A stretch of 8,085 bases of DNA from Fimimonas sp963619835 (lineage in GTDB: Bacteria; Bacillota; Clostridia; Christensenellales; CAG-314): the NCBI GenBank assembly GCA_963619835.1, contig CAVEYD010000047.1:1-8085 (forward strand), read 5' to 3'. Positions 1 through 6,688 of the stretch are shown here, piece by piece. The notes under the pieces are model-generated. The model made no database searches. It worked only from the letters and a program-made list of their open reading frames with translations, and was not told the origin of the DNA. The position numbers and the translations under genes are program-made. Position 1 is the stretch's first letter; each line of letters opens with the position of its first letter.

Positions 1-1849
1 CAACAAGATTAACGCTTTTACTTATCGACGACGAAACCTCACCGCCATTTTCCTCAATAAGTTTTCCCGCCTCACTGCGCGTAAATTTGCTAAGACTTCC
101 CGTTAGCACAACTTTTTTACCAACAAATACACCTTGTTTTTCAACATGGCTTTCATTTACAGGATTTATTCCAAGATTTTTCAATCTCTCGATTATTTCA
201 ATATTTTGTTGTTCGGCAAAATACTGAACAATACCTTCGGCTACCACTTCTCCAACTCCGTCAATTTGTTGCAATTCTTGCACGGATGCTTTAGAGAGAT
301 TTTCAATGCTACCATATTTTTTAGCCAAGTCGTTTGCAGTAACAGTTCCCACATTGTCAAGCCCCAAGGCAAAAATAAATTTATTCAAGGGAACATTTTT
401 ACTTTTTTCAATCGCATTCACTAAATTTTCGGCTTTTTTAATTTGAAAACCATCTAACGTTAAAAGTTCGTCTTTTGTCAAGTCATACAAGTCAGCAACA
501 GAAGTTAAACACAGTTTATCAACAAGCAAGCTAACTGTTTTGTCCGAAAGTCCGTCAATATCACAAGCCGATTTACTTGCATAGTGAGTGATTCTTGCCA
601 CAATTTGCGGACGGCATTTTTCAGCGTTAACACAGTACAAATTTGCACCGTTTTCGACAAGAACACTACCACACGAAGGACAAAACTTGGGTTTAACTAT
701 TTCTTTTCCGCTATCGTTTGCTGCTCCCAATACTTCAGGAATAACATCATTGCTTCTACGAACAAACACTTGAGCACCAATCTTCAATTTTTTACGAGTA
801 ATATCTCCAAAATTATTAAGTGTAGCTCGTGAAATAGTTGCTCCGCACAATTCAACAGGTTGCAAAATGCCAATCGGAGTCAATTTTCCGGTACGTCCAA
901 CTTGCCAATCAACATCGTTTAAAGTTGTAGTAAGCTGTTCGGCATCAAATTTGAAAGCAACCGCCCATTTAGGAAATTTATCGGTATAACCAAGTTCGCT
1001 TCTGATTTGATAATCGTCAACTTTAATCACAACCCCGTCAATCAAAAAGTCAAGGGTGTTTCTAATCTCGCCAACATGCTCAATAATTTTCTTAATTTCT
1101 TCAAAACTTCTAACTTTCTCAAAGACGAAATTAGTTGCCATGTGACATTTTTTAAAAAACTCGTTCAATTCCCATTGCGACGAAATACCCAAACCATCAG
1201 AATATGCATTGCTGTGAAACACCACATCTAACTTTCTTTTTGCAGTTTCTTTAGGATCTAAGTTTCTAATTGCACCGGCGGCTGCATTACGAGCATTTTT
1301 TAGTTGTTCACTTGGATATTTTTTATTAAACTCTCTTAATGCAGAAAGCTTCATTATGCCTTCACCTTGCACTTCAAACAAGCCGTCATACGGAACAGTT
1401 AACGGAACGGAATGAATGGTTTTTACCTGTTCGGACACGTCCTCACCTACGATTCCGTTTCCACGTGTCGAGGCACAAACAAATTGTCCGTGATTATAAG
1501 TTACGCTAATCGTCAAACCGTCATACTTCAATTCTACAGTAAAACAAACCTTTCCGACTTCTTTTTGAACTTTTTCAACCCAACTTTGCAATTCGCCAAA
1601 ACTTTGCGCCTTGTCCAAACTATACAATCTTCCCAAATGTTTATGTTGCACAAAGGAAGATAAAGGTTGACCGCCAACTCGCATTGTCGGGCTATCAGGC
1701 AAAATTTCACCTGTTGATTTTTCAAGCAGTACCAAACGATCGTACAATGCATCGTAAACCGTATCATCAACCGAAGGTTTATCTAACACATAGTATTCGT
1801 ATGCCCAAGTATTAAGTTGATCAACCATTTTACGCATTTCGTCAAGCAT
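1..1849 (-). CDS. ligA: NAD+-dependent DNA ligase LigA, 3' end cut off by the window
   Basis: LigA seals nicks in duplex DNA (Okazaki fragments, repair patches) using NAD+. The reading frame is open for 616 codons from ATG at 1849 to the window edge, with no frameshift. Domains in order: Ia with YYVLD (19-23) and the NAD-contacting D29, Y32 and D33; the adenylation domain with ELKYDG, adenylated lysine K108, then STRGNG (127-132), EVQGE (159-163), ARNAAAG (186-192) and IDGVVIK (270-276); the OB fold with QVGRTG (316-321) and SRATLNN (340-346); a zinc finger with C390, C393, C406 and C412; helix-hairpin-helix repeats (about 416-560); and the start of a BRCT domain from about 573 (VVLTGSLS, 580-587). 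Family members are usually 650-680 residues, so roughly 35-60 are missing. An AGTAGG eight bases upstream supports this start. It lies 34 bases after pcrA, an adjacency common in Firmicutes. EVQGE and RGNG replace the more usual EVRGE and RGDG; from memory this is a clostridial subfamily trait. Identification is very secure. Confidence 0.98.
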   Translation of the reverse strand, partial: MLDEMRKMVDQLNTWAYEYYVLDKPSVDDTVYDALYDRLVLLEKSTGEILPDSPTMRVGGQPLSSFVQHKHLGRLYSLDKAQSFGELQSWVEKVQKEVGKVCFTVELKYDGLTISVTYNHGQFVCASTRGNGIVGEDVSEQVKTIHSVPLTVPYDGLFEVQGEGIMKLSALREFNKKYPSEQLKNARNAAAGAIRNLDPKETAKRKLDVVFHSNAYSDGLGISSQWELNEFFKKCHMATNFVFEKVRSFEEIKKIIEHVGEIRNTLDFLIDGVVIKVDDYQIRSELGYTDKFPKWAVAFKFDAEQLTTTLNDVDWQVGRTGKLTPIGILQPVELCGATISRATLNNFGDITRKKLKIGAQVFVRRSNDVIPEVLGAANDSGKEIVKPKFCPSCGSVLVENGANLYCVNAEKCRPQIVARITHYASKSACDIDGLSDKTVSLLVDKLCLTSVADLYDLTKDELLTLDGFQIKKAENLVNAIEKSKNVPLNKFIFALGLDNVGTVTANDLAKKYGSIENLSKASVQELQQIDGVGEVVAEGIVQYFAEQQNIEIIERLKNLGINPVNESHVEKQGVFVGKKVVLTGSLSKFTRSEAGKLIEENGGEVSSSISKSVNLV

Positions 1850-1883
1850 AACAAAAACCTACTGTAAAATTACAAATTTTTAT

Positions 1884-4109
1884 TTATTCTATAATGTTCA
1901 AAGGAGCAAATTTCAAACTTAAAGACTTTTTACCGACGGAGTCAAAAGCAATGTCTGCAATCTCACCGGAAATTCTCAGTATTATGCCCTTGCCAAAAGT
2001 TCCATGTTCCACTTTTTGTCCCGGCTTAAACTTTTTAATTTCCAAAATCGATTTTCCGCCGCTAATAACTTTCGGTGCTACTTGTTCGCGTCTGTTTAAA
2101 TTATCTAAAAAAGCATCGTTAGCAAGTTGACTTTCTGAAGCAGGCGGTCTAACGGGTGTTAAATAATTTTTAACCTCGTTGAAAAACGGACTCGGAGGGT
2201 TATTATTCCTTGATCCCCACAAAAATCTACTTCTCGCGTGCGTTAAGTAAAGTCGTTTTTCGGCACGAGTTACGGCAACATACATAAGTCTACGTTCTTC
2301 TTGCATTTGTTCATTGCCGTAAGTAGATCTACTTGTCGGAAATATTCCACTCTCCAAACCGACAACAAAAACAGTATTAAATTCCAAGCCTTTTACTGCA
2401 TGAATTGTTGCAACAGTAACGTAATCTGTATCGTTCGATTCGTCTATATCTGAAGATAATGTTACCATTTGCAAATAGTCGGAAAGAGTGGCTTTAGGCA
2501 TTGTTTTTTGAAACTCTATTACAGATTGTTCAAATTCGTCAATATTTAGCAAACGCTCGTCTTCGTCAAGTTGTTCGTAAACTTGTCTAAATTGCAAAAT
2601 TTCCAACATTTCATGAACAAACTTGTCAATAGTCAATTTTTCGGAAAGTTTGCAAAGATTTTCAATTAAGGCATAAAAATTAAGCAGCTTTTGTCGAATT
2701 GTTTTATTAAATGTTTCCAAATTATCTTCGCAAGATAACACGTCCAACATGGGAATACCCAAATCTACTGACAGGTCAAAAAGTTTCTTTAAAGTAGTAT
2801 CGCCAATTCCACGACGAATAGGAACATTTATTGCCCTAATAAAAGCTTCCTTGTCAAAAGGGTTAACAATCAACCTTAAGTAAGCCAAAATATCCTTAAT
2901 TTCTTTTCGTTCGTAAAACTTAAAACCGCCAAAAATTTTATAGGGAATATGATTGCGTTGCAATTCTTGTTCAAAACTTCTTGTCAAAGCATTTACCCGC
3001 ATCAAAATGGCAAAATCTTTCCATCTTCCCTTAGGACTGATTGCTCTTATGTTTTTTATTTGTTCCACAACGTAGTATGCTTCATCACTTTCTTGATAAG
3101 CATCAAAAAGTTGCGGCTTAACTCCCGCATCGTTTTCTGTCCACAAAACTTTGTTAAAACGATTTTTGTTTTTTTCGATAATTTTGTTTGCAACATCCAA
3201 AATTTGCTTAGTTGAGCGATAATTTTGTTCGAGCTTAAAAACCTGACAATTTTCAAAATCGCTTTCAAATCTCTTAAGGTTGTAAGTATCTGCCCCACGC
3301 CAACTGTAAATTGACTGGTCATCATCCCCTACAACAAAAATGTTTCCATATTTTTTACCTAAAAGACTGAAAATTTTATATTGAACCTTATTCGTATCTT
3401 GAAATTCATCAATTAAAATGTATTTAAATTTTTCACGATATTTTTCAAGAATTTCATTGTTTGTCGAAAAAAGTTTATATGTGTAGTACAACAAATCGTC
3501 AAAATCAAGGGCATTGTTTTCTGCCATCTTAGTTGCATACTCGCAAATAATTTTTGAAGATTCCTCACGTGTTTGCAATGTTGCCGCCTGCAATCTATCA
3601 AACTCTGCAGACAAATATTCATCTTTAATAGATTGTTCAAAAAGATTACTTCCCAAAAGTTCAGGAGCGTTGTTTTTAATTGACGATATGCTTTCGCAGT
3701 ACGAATCAACTACTTTGGCATCGGGATCCTCTATCATCTCTTTAACAATCTTTTTTACAACGCTTTTTTTCTCATCTTCAGCATAAATGGTAAAATTGCT
3801 ATTTCTATCAAGTAATTTAGCTTCATTTCTCAACACAGTCGCACAAAAAGAGTGAATTGTAGAAATATGCATATATTGTGCACCGACGTTGAAGTCGTAA
3901 AGACGACGTTTCATCTCATCTGCAGCTTTATTAGTAAAAGTAATTGCTAAAATTTGAGATGGCAAAACGCCGCACTCCTGTACTAAATAAAGAATGCGGT
4001 TAGTTAATACTCTTGTTTTTCCGCTACCTGCACCCGCCAAAACAATAGTAGGTTTAACTGGCGAAGTAACGGCTTTTAATTGTTCATCGTTTAAGCTTTG
4101 AAGATTCAT
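1884..4109 (-). CDS. pcrA: ATP-dependent DNA helicase PcrA (UvrD/Rep family, SF1A)
   Basis: PcrA is a 3'-5' superfamily 1A helicase that unwinds DNA in repair, helps rolling-circle replication, strips RecA from DNA and acts at transcription-replication conflicts. The 741 residues match the usual 720-760 length and all helicase motifs are visible: Q-motif (around Q10), Walker A AGAGSGKT (25-32), Ia ITFTNKAADEM (56-66), Ib TIHSFC (84-89), motif II ILIDEFQDTN (231-240), III VVGDDDQSIYSWRGA (259-273), IV LEQNYRST (293-300), V TIHAVKGLEF (568-577) and VI with YVAVTRAEKRL (610-620). The last 50 residues (692-741: KFKPGQKVEHGTFGKGII and onward) form the Tudor-like tail that in PcrA contacts RNA polymerase, which favours PcrA over Rep. 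The ATG is 22 bases after the flavin reductase stop. No Shine-Dalgarno precedes it, only T-rich sequence, but the N-terminus MNLQSLNDEQ fits the family and no better start exists. UvrD is the equivalent name in other phyla. Confidence 0.97.
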   Translation of the reverse strand: MNLQSLNDEQLKAVTSPVKPTIVLAGAGSGKTRVLTNRILYLVQECGVLPSQILAITFTNKAADEMKRRLYDFNVGAQYMHISTIHSFCATVLRNEAKLLDRNSNFTIYAEDEKKSVVKKIVKEMIEDPDAKVVDSYCESISSIKNNAPELLGSNLFEQSIKDEYLSAEFDRLQAATLQTREESSKIICEYATKMAENNALDFDDLLYYTYKLFSTNNEILEKYREKFKYILIDEFQDTNKVQYKIFSLLGKKYGNIFVVGDDDQSIYSWRGADTYNLKRFESDFENCQVFKLEQNYRSTKQILDVANKIIEKNKNRFNKVLWTENDAGVKPQLFDAYQESDEAYYVVEQIKNIRAISPKGRWKDFAILMRVNALTRSFEQELQRNHIPYKIFGGFKFYERKEIKDILAYLRLIVNPFDKEAFIRAINVPIRRGIGDTTLKKLFDLSVDLGIPMLDVLSCEDNLETFNKTIRQKLLNFYALIENLCKLSEKLTIDKFVHEMLEILQFRQVYEQLDEDERLLNIDEFEQSVIEFQKTMPKATLSDYLQMVTLSSDIDESNDTDYVTVATIHAVKGLEFNTVFVVGLESGIFPTSRSTYGNEQMQEERRLMYVAVTRAEKRLYLTHARSRFLWGSRNNNPPSPFFNEVKNYLTPVRPPASESQLANDAFLDNLNRREQVAPKVISGGKSILEIKKFKPGQKVEHGTFGKGIILRISGEIADIAFDSVGKKSLSLKFAPLNIIE

Positions 4110-4131
4110 AAAAACAAATTAAAATTAAAAA

Positions 4132-4767
4132 CTATTTTTTTGTAATTTTTCGTTTGGTAAGCTTAGCATTTTTCAAATCGACATCTATGCCTTTGCCATA
4201 TTTTGCGATAAATTTTTTTTGTGCAGCAAAGCCAAATCTGCCAAGCTGTTTGCCTGTTGCATAATAATCACCGTGTTGATAGCAACAAAGTTGAGCTTTT
4301 TTGTAATCGATTTTACCGTCAACAACAATATCTTCCGACGCATGCACCGCCAAAATATCAGCTAAAAACATGTCGTGCGAACCCAAATCAATTATATCAA
4401 GAACCTTACACTCAAGATTTATCGGAGATTCTGCTATCATAGGAGATTTTACAAAATCACCGTAAGATTTTGTCAATTTCATTTCTGAAAATTTATTGAT
4501 ATCTCTACCACTTCTTATTCCGCAGTAATCACAAGAAGCCAAAAGATTTTGATTTACCAAGTTTACAACAAACTCACGATGTTTTTTCAAAAGTTCATAG
4601 CTGTGACGCTCATGTCTAATAGAAATATACATTCTCGGCGGATCGCTACAAACAATACCGGTCCAAGCAACTGTAACAATATTGTCATCAGTTCCGTCTC
4701 CAACCGAAACCATAACGACAGGCAACGGAGCAAGCAGAGTTGCTCCCTTTACGGTAATTTTTGACAT
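4132..4767 (-). CDS. Flavin reductase-like protein with FMN-binding split barrel (flavoredoxin type)
   Basis: This 211-residue protein resembles the flavin reductase-like domain family, small soluble FMN-binding split-barrel proteins that move electrons between NAD(P)H or ferredoxin-type donors and flavin. Supporting segments are the N-terminal APLPVVMVSVG (13-23), the TVAWTGIVCSDPP stretch (32-44) typical of the FMN phosphate-binding region, HSYELLKKHREFVVNL (55-70), CDYCGIRSGRDINKF (79-93), SPINLECKV (114-122), LGSHDMFLADILAVH (128-142) and YYATGKQLGRFGFA (168-181). There are six cysteines (40, 79, 82, 120, 161, 162); the C79-x2-C82 pair alone is not enough to claim a metal site. The tail from about 186 is lysine-rich and ends KLTKRKITKK, a little longer than the core fold needs. 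ATG at 4767 follows AAGAGGT with five-base spacing, a good ribosome site, 32 bases after the YigZ-family gene. The stop is TAG, the only one here. The family is secure; the substrate and partner are unknown. Confidence 0.85.
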   Translation of the reverse strand: MSKITVKGATLLAPLPVVMVSVGDGTDDNIVTVAWTGIVCSDPPRMYISIRHERHSYELLKKHREFVVNLVNQNLLASCDYCGIRSGRDINKFSEMKLTKSYGDFVKSPMIAESPINLECKVLDIIDLGSHDMFLADILAVHASEDIVVDGKIDYKKAQLCCYQHGDYYATGKQLGRFGFAAQKKFIAKYGKGIDVDLKNAKLTKRKITKK

Positions 4768-4771
4768 TTTT

Positions 4772-4777
4772 ACCTCT
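4772..4777 (-). promoter_or_regulatory. Ribosome binding site of the flavin reductase-like gene
   Basis: The minus strand reads AAAAGAGGTAAAAATG, placing AGAGG about five bases before ATG 4767. It supports that ATG as the start and indicates independent translation initiation after the 32-base gap behind yigZ. Confidence 0.7.
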
Positions 4778-4799
4778 TTTAAAAAATTAAGAAATAAGC

Positions 4800-5426
4800 T
4801 TAAAAAATATCTTTTTCGTTATACAACAATTCATCAAATTCGCGAAATGAAGCTTTTCCAAGGCTATTTTGAGACACTATGTCTCTAATAGTACTTGACA
4901 TTTCACTCTTATATAGCAATGTAAGCTCAATATTGTTTTCAAAAACAACATTTTCAATTTTAGCTTTACCCGTCAAAACTCTTCTTAATGAAGAATACAA
5001 AGAATAATCACAAACAACTTTTGCACGCTTGCAAATTACCATTAAAGCTTTTTCGCAAGATTTTAACAGATCGTTTGTAGCTCCCGAATACGCACGGACA
5101 AGACCTCCGGCACCAAGCTTCACGCCACCAAAGTATCTTGTAACAACAACACAAACATGATCCAATCCGTTATTTTTGATGCACTCAAAAATTGGCAGTC
5201 CTGCTGTTCCTTGCGGTTCACCGTCATCACTAAACTTTGCTTTATCCCCAAAAATATAAGCGTAGCAATTATGTGTTGCATCGTAATATTGTTTTTTCTT
5301 TTTAGCAACAAAATTTATTGCATCTTCTACGCTTTCAATTTTAGTTGCCGATGCAATAAAAATTGATTTTTCAACAATATTTTTTAAAGAAATTTCGGAG
5401 TTTTGAATTGTAGTATATCCTTGCAT
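4800..5426 (-). CDS. yigZ: YigZ/IMPACT family protein (UPF0029)
   Basis: This 208-residue protein belongs to the YigZ (YvyE in Bacillus)/IMPACT family, a conserved but poorly understood family. Eukaryotic IMPACT regulates the Gcn2 translation-stress kinase; bacterial members have no settled function. The N-terminal UPF0029 domain shows the family blocks DATHNCYAY (49-57), FSDDGEPQGTAG (65-76) and VTRYFGGVKLGAGGLVRAYSG (95-115). The C-terminal part (about 135-200) is more divergent and corresponds to the small DUF1949 ferredoxin-like domain. The length matches the usual 205-217. Its ATG shares a base with the tyrS stop (TAATG), and no Shine-Dalgarno lies before it, so translation probably depends on ribosomes finishing tyrS. 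Sitting directly behind a tRNA synthetase gene is at least compatible with a translation-linked role, but that is inference. Family assignment is very secure; function is not. Confidence 0.93.
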   Translation of the reverse strand: MQGYTTIQNSEISLKNIVEKSIFIASATKIESVEDAINFVAKKKKQYYDATHNCYAYIFGDKAKFSDDGEPQGTAGLPIFECIKNNGLDHVCVVVTRYFGGVKLGAGGLVRAYSGATNDLLKSCEKALMVICKRAKVVCDYSLYSSLRRVLTGKAKIENVVFENNIELTLLYKSEMSSTIRDIVSQNSLGKASFREFDELLYNEKDIF

Positions 5427-5428
5427 TA
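5424..5428 (-). promoter_or_regulatory. TAATG stop-start overlap coupling tyrS and yigZ
   Basis: The tyrS stop TAA (5428-5426) shares its last A with the yigZ ATG (5426-5424). The sequence just upstream on the minus strand, GTAATTATAAA, has no Shine-Dalgarno, so initiation of yigZ most likely relies on ribosomes terminating at tyrS and restarting. The overlap is seen directly; the coupling is inferred. Confidence 0.8.
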
Positions 5429-6631
5429 TTTTATAATTACACGCAAGTGAACTTTCTTGCCCTTATGTAAAACAAATTCGCCCTTTTTAGCAATTTCGCT
5501 TGACAATGTCCATGCGATATTTGTGATACGTTCGTCATTAATGCTTACGCCACCGCCTTCAATCAATCTGCGTGCTTCACCATTAGATTTTGCTTGACCG
5601 CACTTAACCAAAATATCAATAATGTTCAACGGGTTTTCAATTTCAACAGTCGGCATATTATCAATGTCAACCGAGAAACTTGCTCTTACTTGTTTCAAAA
5701 CTTCGTTTGCCGTTTCTTCTCCGTGAACAATTTTAGTCACTTCATAAGCCAAACGTTCTTTTGCGGCATTCATACGTTCATCTTTATGAGCAGTAAGATC
5801 GGCAATTTCGTCAAGATCCATAAAAGTTAAAAGTTTCATACAAACATCAACTTTTTCGTCCTCAACGTTGCGCCAATACTGGAAGAAATCATACGGACTT
5901 GTTTTGTTTGCATCAAGCCACAAAGCACCTTTTGCGGTTTTGCCCATTTTCTTACCTTCGCTGGTTGTCAAAAGTTGGAATGTAGCCGCATAAGCCTTCT
6001 TTTGTTCTTTTCTACGAACCAAATCAACACCGGCAAGCATGTTAGACCATTGATCATCTCCGCCAAGTTGCAAACAGCATCCATACTTTTGATTAAGATG
6101 CAAAAAGTCGTAGGCTTGCATAAGCATATAGTTAAATTCCAAAAAAGTTAAACCTTTTTCAAGACGTTGCTTATAGCACTCTGCAGTCAACATTTTATTT
6201 ACAGAAAAAGTTGCACCGATTTCACGAAGGAAATCAACATAATTCAAGTTTAAAAGCCAATCAGCATTATCCACAAAAATAGCCTTTCCGTCCGAAACGT
6301 CAATAAACCTAGACATTTGCTTTTTAAAACAATCAACGTTATGTTGCACAGTTTCTCTTGTCATCATTGTACGCATATCTGTACGACCGGTAGGATCGCC
6401 AATCATTCCCGTTCCGCCGCCGATAAGCACAATCGGTCTATGGCCGGCACGTTGCATGTGCGCCATTGCCATAAGCGTAACAAAGTGACCTACGTGCAAA
6501 CTGTCTGCCGTCGGATCATATCCTGTATAAAATGTAACGCTTTCTTTACCGAGCAATTCGTAAAGTTCATCTTCGTAAACGGTTTGTTTGATGTATCCGC
6601 GTTCTTTAAGTACATCAAATATATTTTTCAT
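5426..6631 (-). CDS. tyrS: Tyrosyl-tRNA synthetase
   Basis: TyrRS charges tRNA-Tyr with tyrosine in two ATP-driven steps; it is a cytosolic class Ic synthetase and normally a homodimer. From ATG at 6631 the product is 401 residues, normal for the family. The Rossmann catalytic core carries the HIGH-type motif HVGH (46-49), GGGTGMIGDPTGR (71-83), the tyrosine-recognition helix YMLMQAYDF (168-176), LGGDDQWSN (189-197) and the KMSKS-type loop KMGKT (228-232). An anticodon-binding region follows, then an S4 RNA-binding domain (about 334-400, with SNGEARRLIEGGGVSIN at 349-365). The frame extends upstream to a TTG at 6649, but the AGGAGG ribosome site lies inside that extension, four bases before ATG 6631, so 6631 is the real start. 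The gene begins 57 bases after rarA and its stop overlaps the next start. No T-box leader precedes it in this window. Identification is secure. Confidence 0.97.
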   Translation of the reverse strand: MKNIFDVLKERGYIKQTVYEDELYELLGKESVTFYTGYDPTADSLHVGHFVTLMAMAHMQRAGHRPIVLIGGGTGMIGDPTGRTDMRTMMTRETVQHNVDCFKKQMSRFIDVSDGKAIFVDNADWLLNLNYVDFLREIGATFSVNKMLTAECYKQRLEKGLTFLEFNYMLMQAYDFLHLNQKYGCCLQLGGDDQWSNMLAGVDLVRRKEQKKAYAATFQLLTTSEGKKMGKTAKGALWLDANKTSPYDFFQYWRNVEDEKVDVCMKLLTFMDLDEIADLTAHKDERMNAAKERLAYEVTKIVHGEETANEVLKQVRASFSVDIDNMPTVEIENPLNIIDILVKCGQAKSNGEARRLIEGGGVSINDERITNIAWTLSSEIAKKGEFVLHKGKKVHLRVIIK

Positions 6632-6640
6632 AAATCCTCC
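6632..6640 (-). promoter_or_regulatory. Strong ribosome binding site that fixes the tyrS start
   Basis: The minus strand reads ATAGGAGGATTTATG, with AGGAGG at 6641-6636 and four bases to the ATG at 6631. It is the best Shine-Dalgarno in the window. Because it lies inside the in-frame extension that begins with TTG at 6649, it excludes that longer start and sets the N-terminus as MKNIFDVLKE. Confidence 0.85.
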
Positions 6641-6688
6641 TATTTTCAACGAACACTTAAACTACTTTTCGTCAAATCAATATATAAA

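Noticed and set aside
134..1663. Several plus-strand frames of 60-96 codons and a minus-strand frame at 1534-1770
   Set aside because: All lie over ligA, which is open through the whole region with every family motif in order; they are shadows in other frames.
4110..4131. Terminator or promoter between the flavin reductase-like gene and pcrA
   Set aside because: The spacer is only 22 bases of A/T with no stem and no -35/-10 pair of proper spacing.
4210..4537. Metal- or Fe-S-binding site from the cysteines of the flavin reductase-like protein
   Set aside because: One C-x2-C pair and scattered cysteines do not form a recognised four-cysteine motif.
6632..6649. Longer tyrS start at TTG 6649
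   Set aside because: The extension of six codons contains the AGGAGG ribosome site itself, and the ATG at 6631 has proper spacing.
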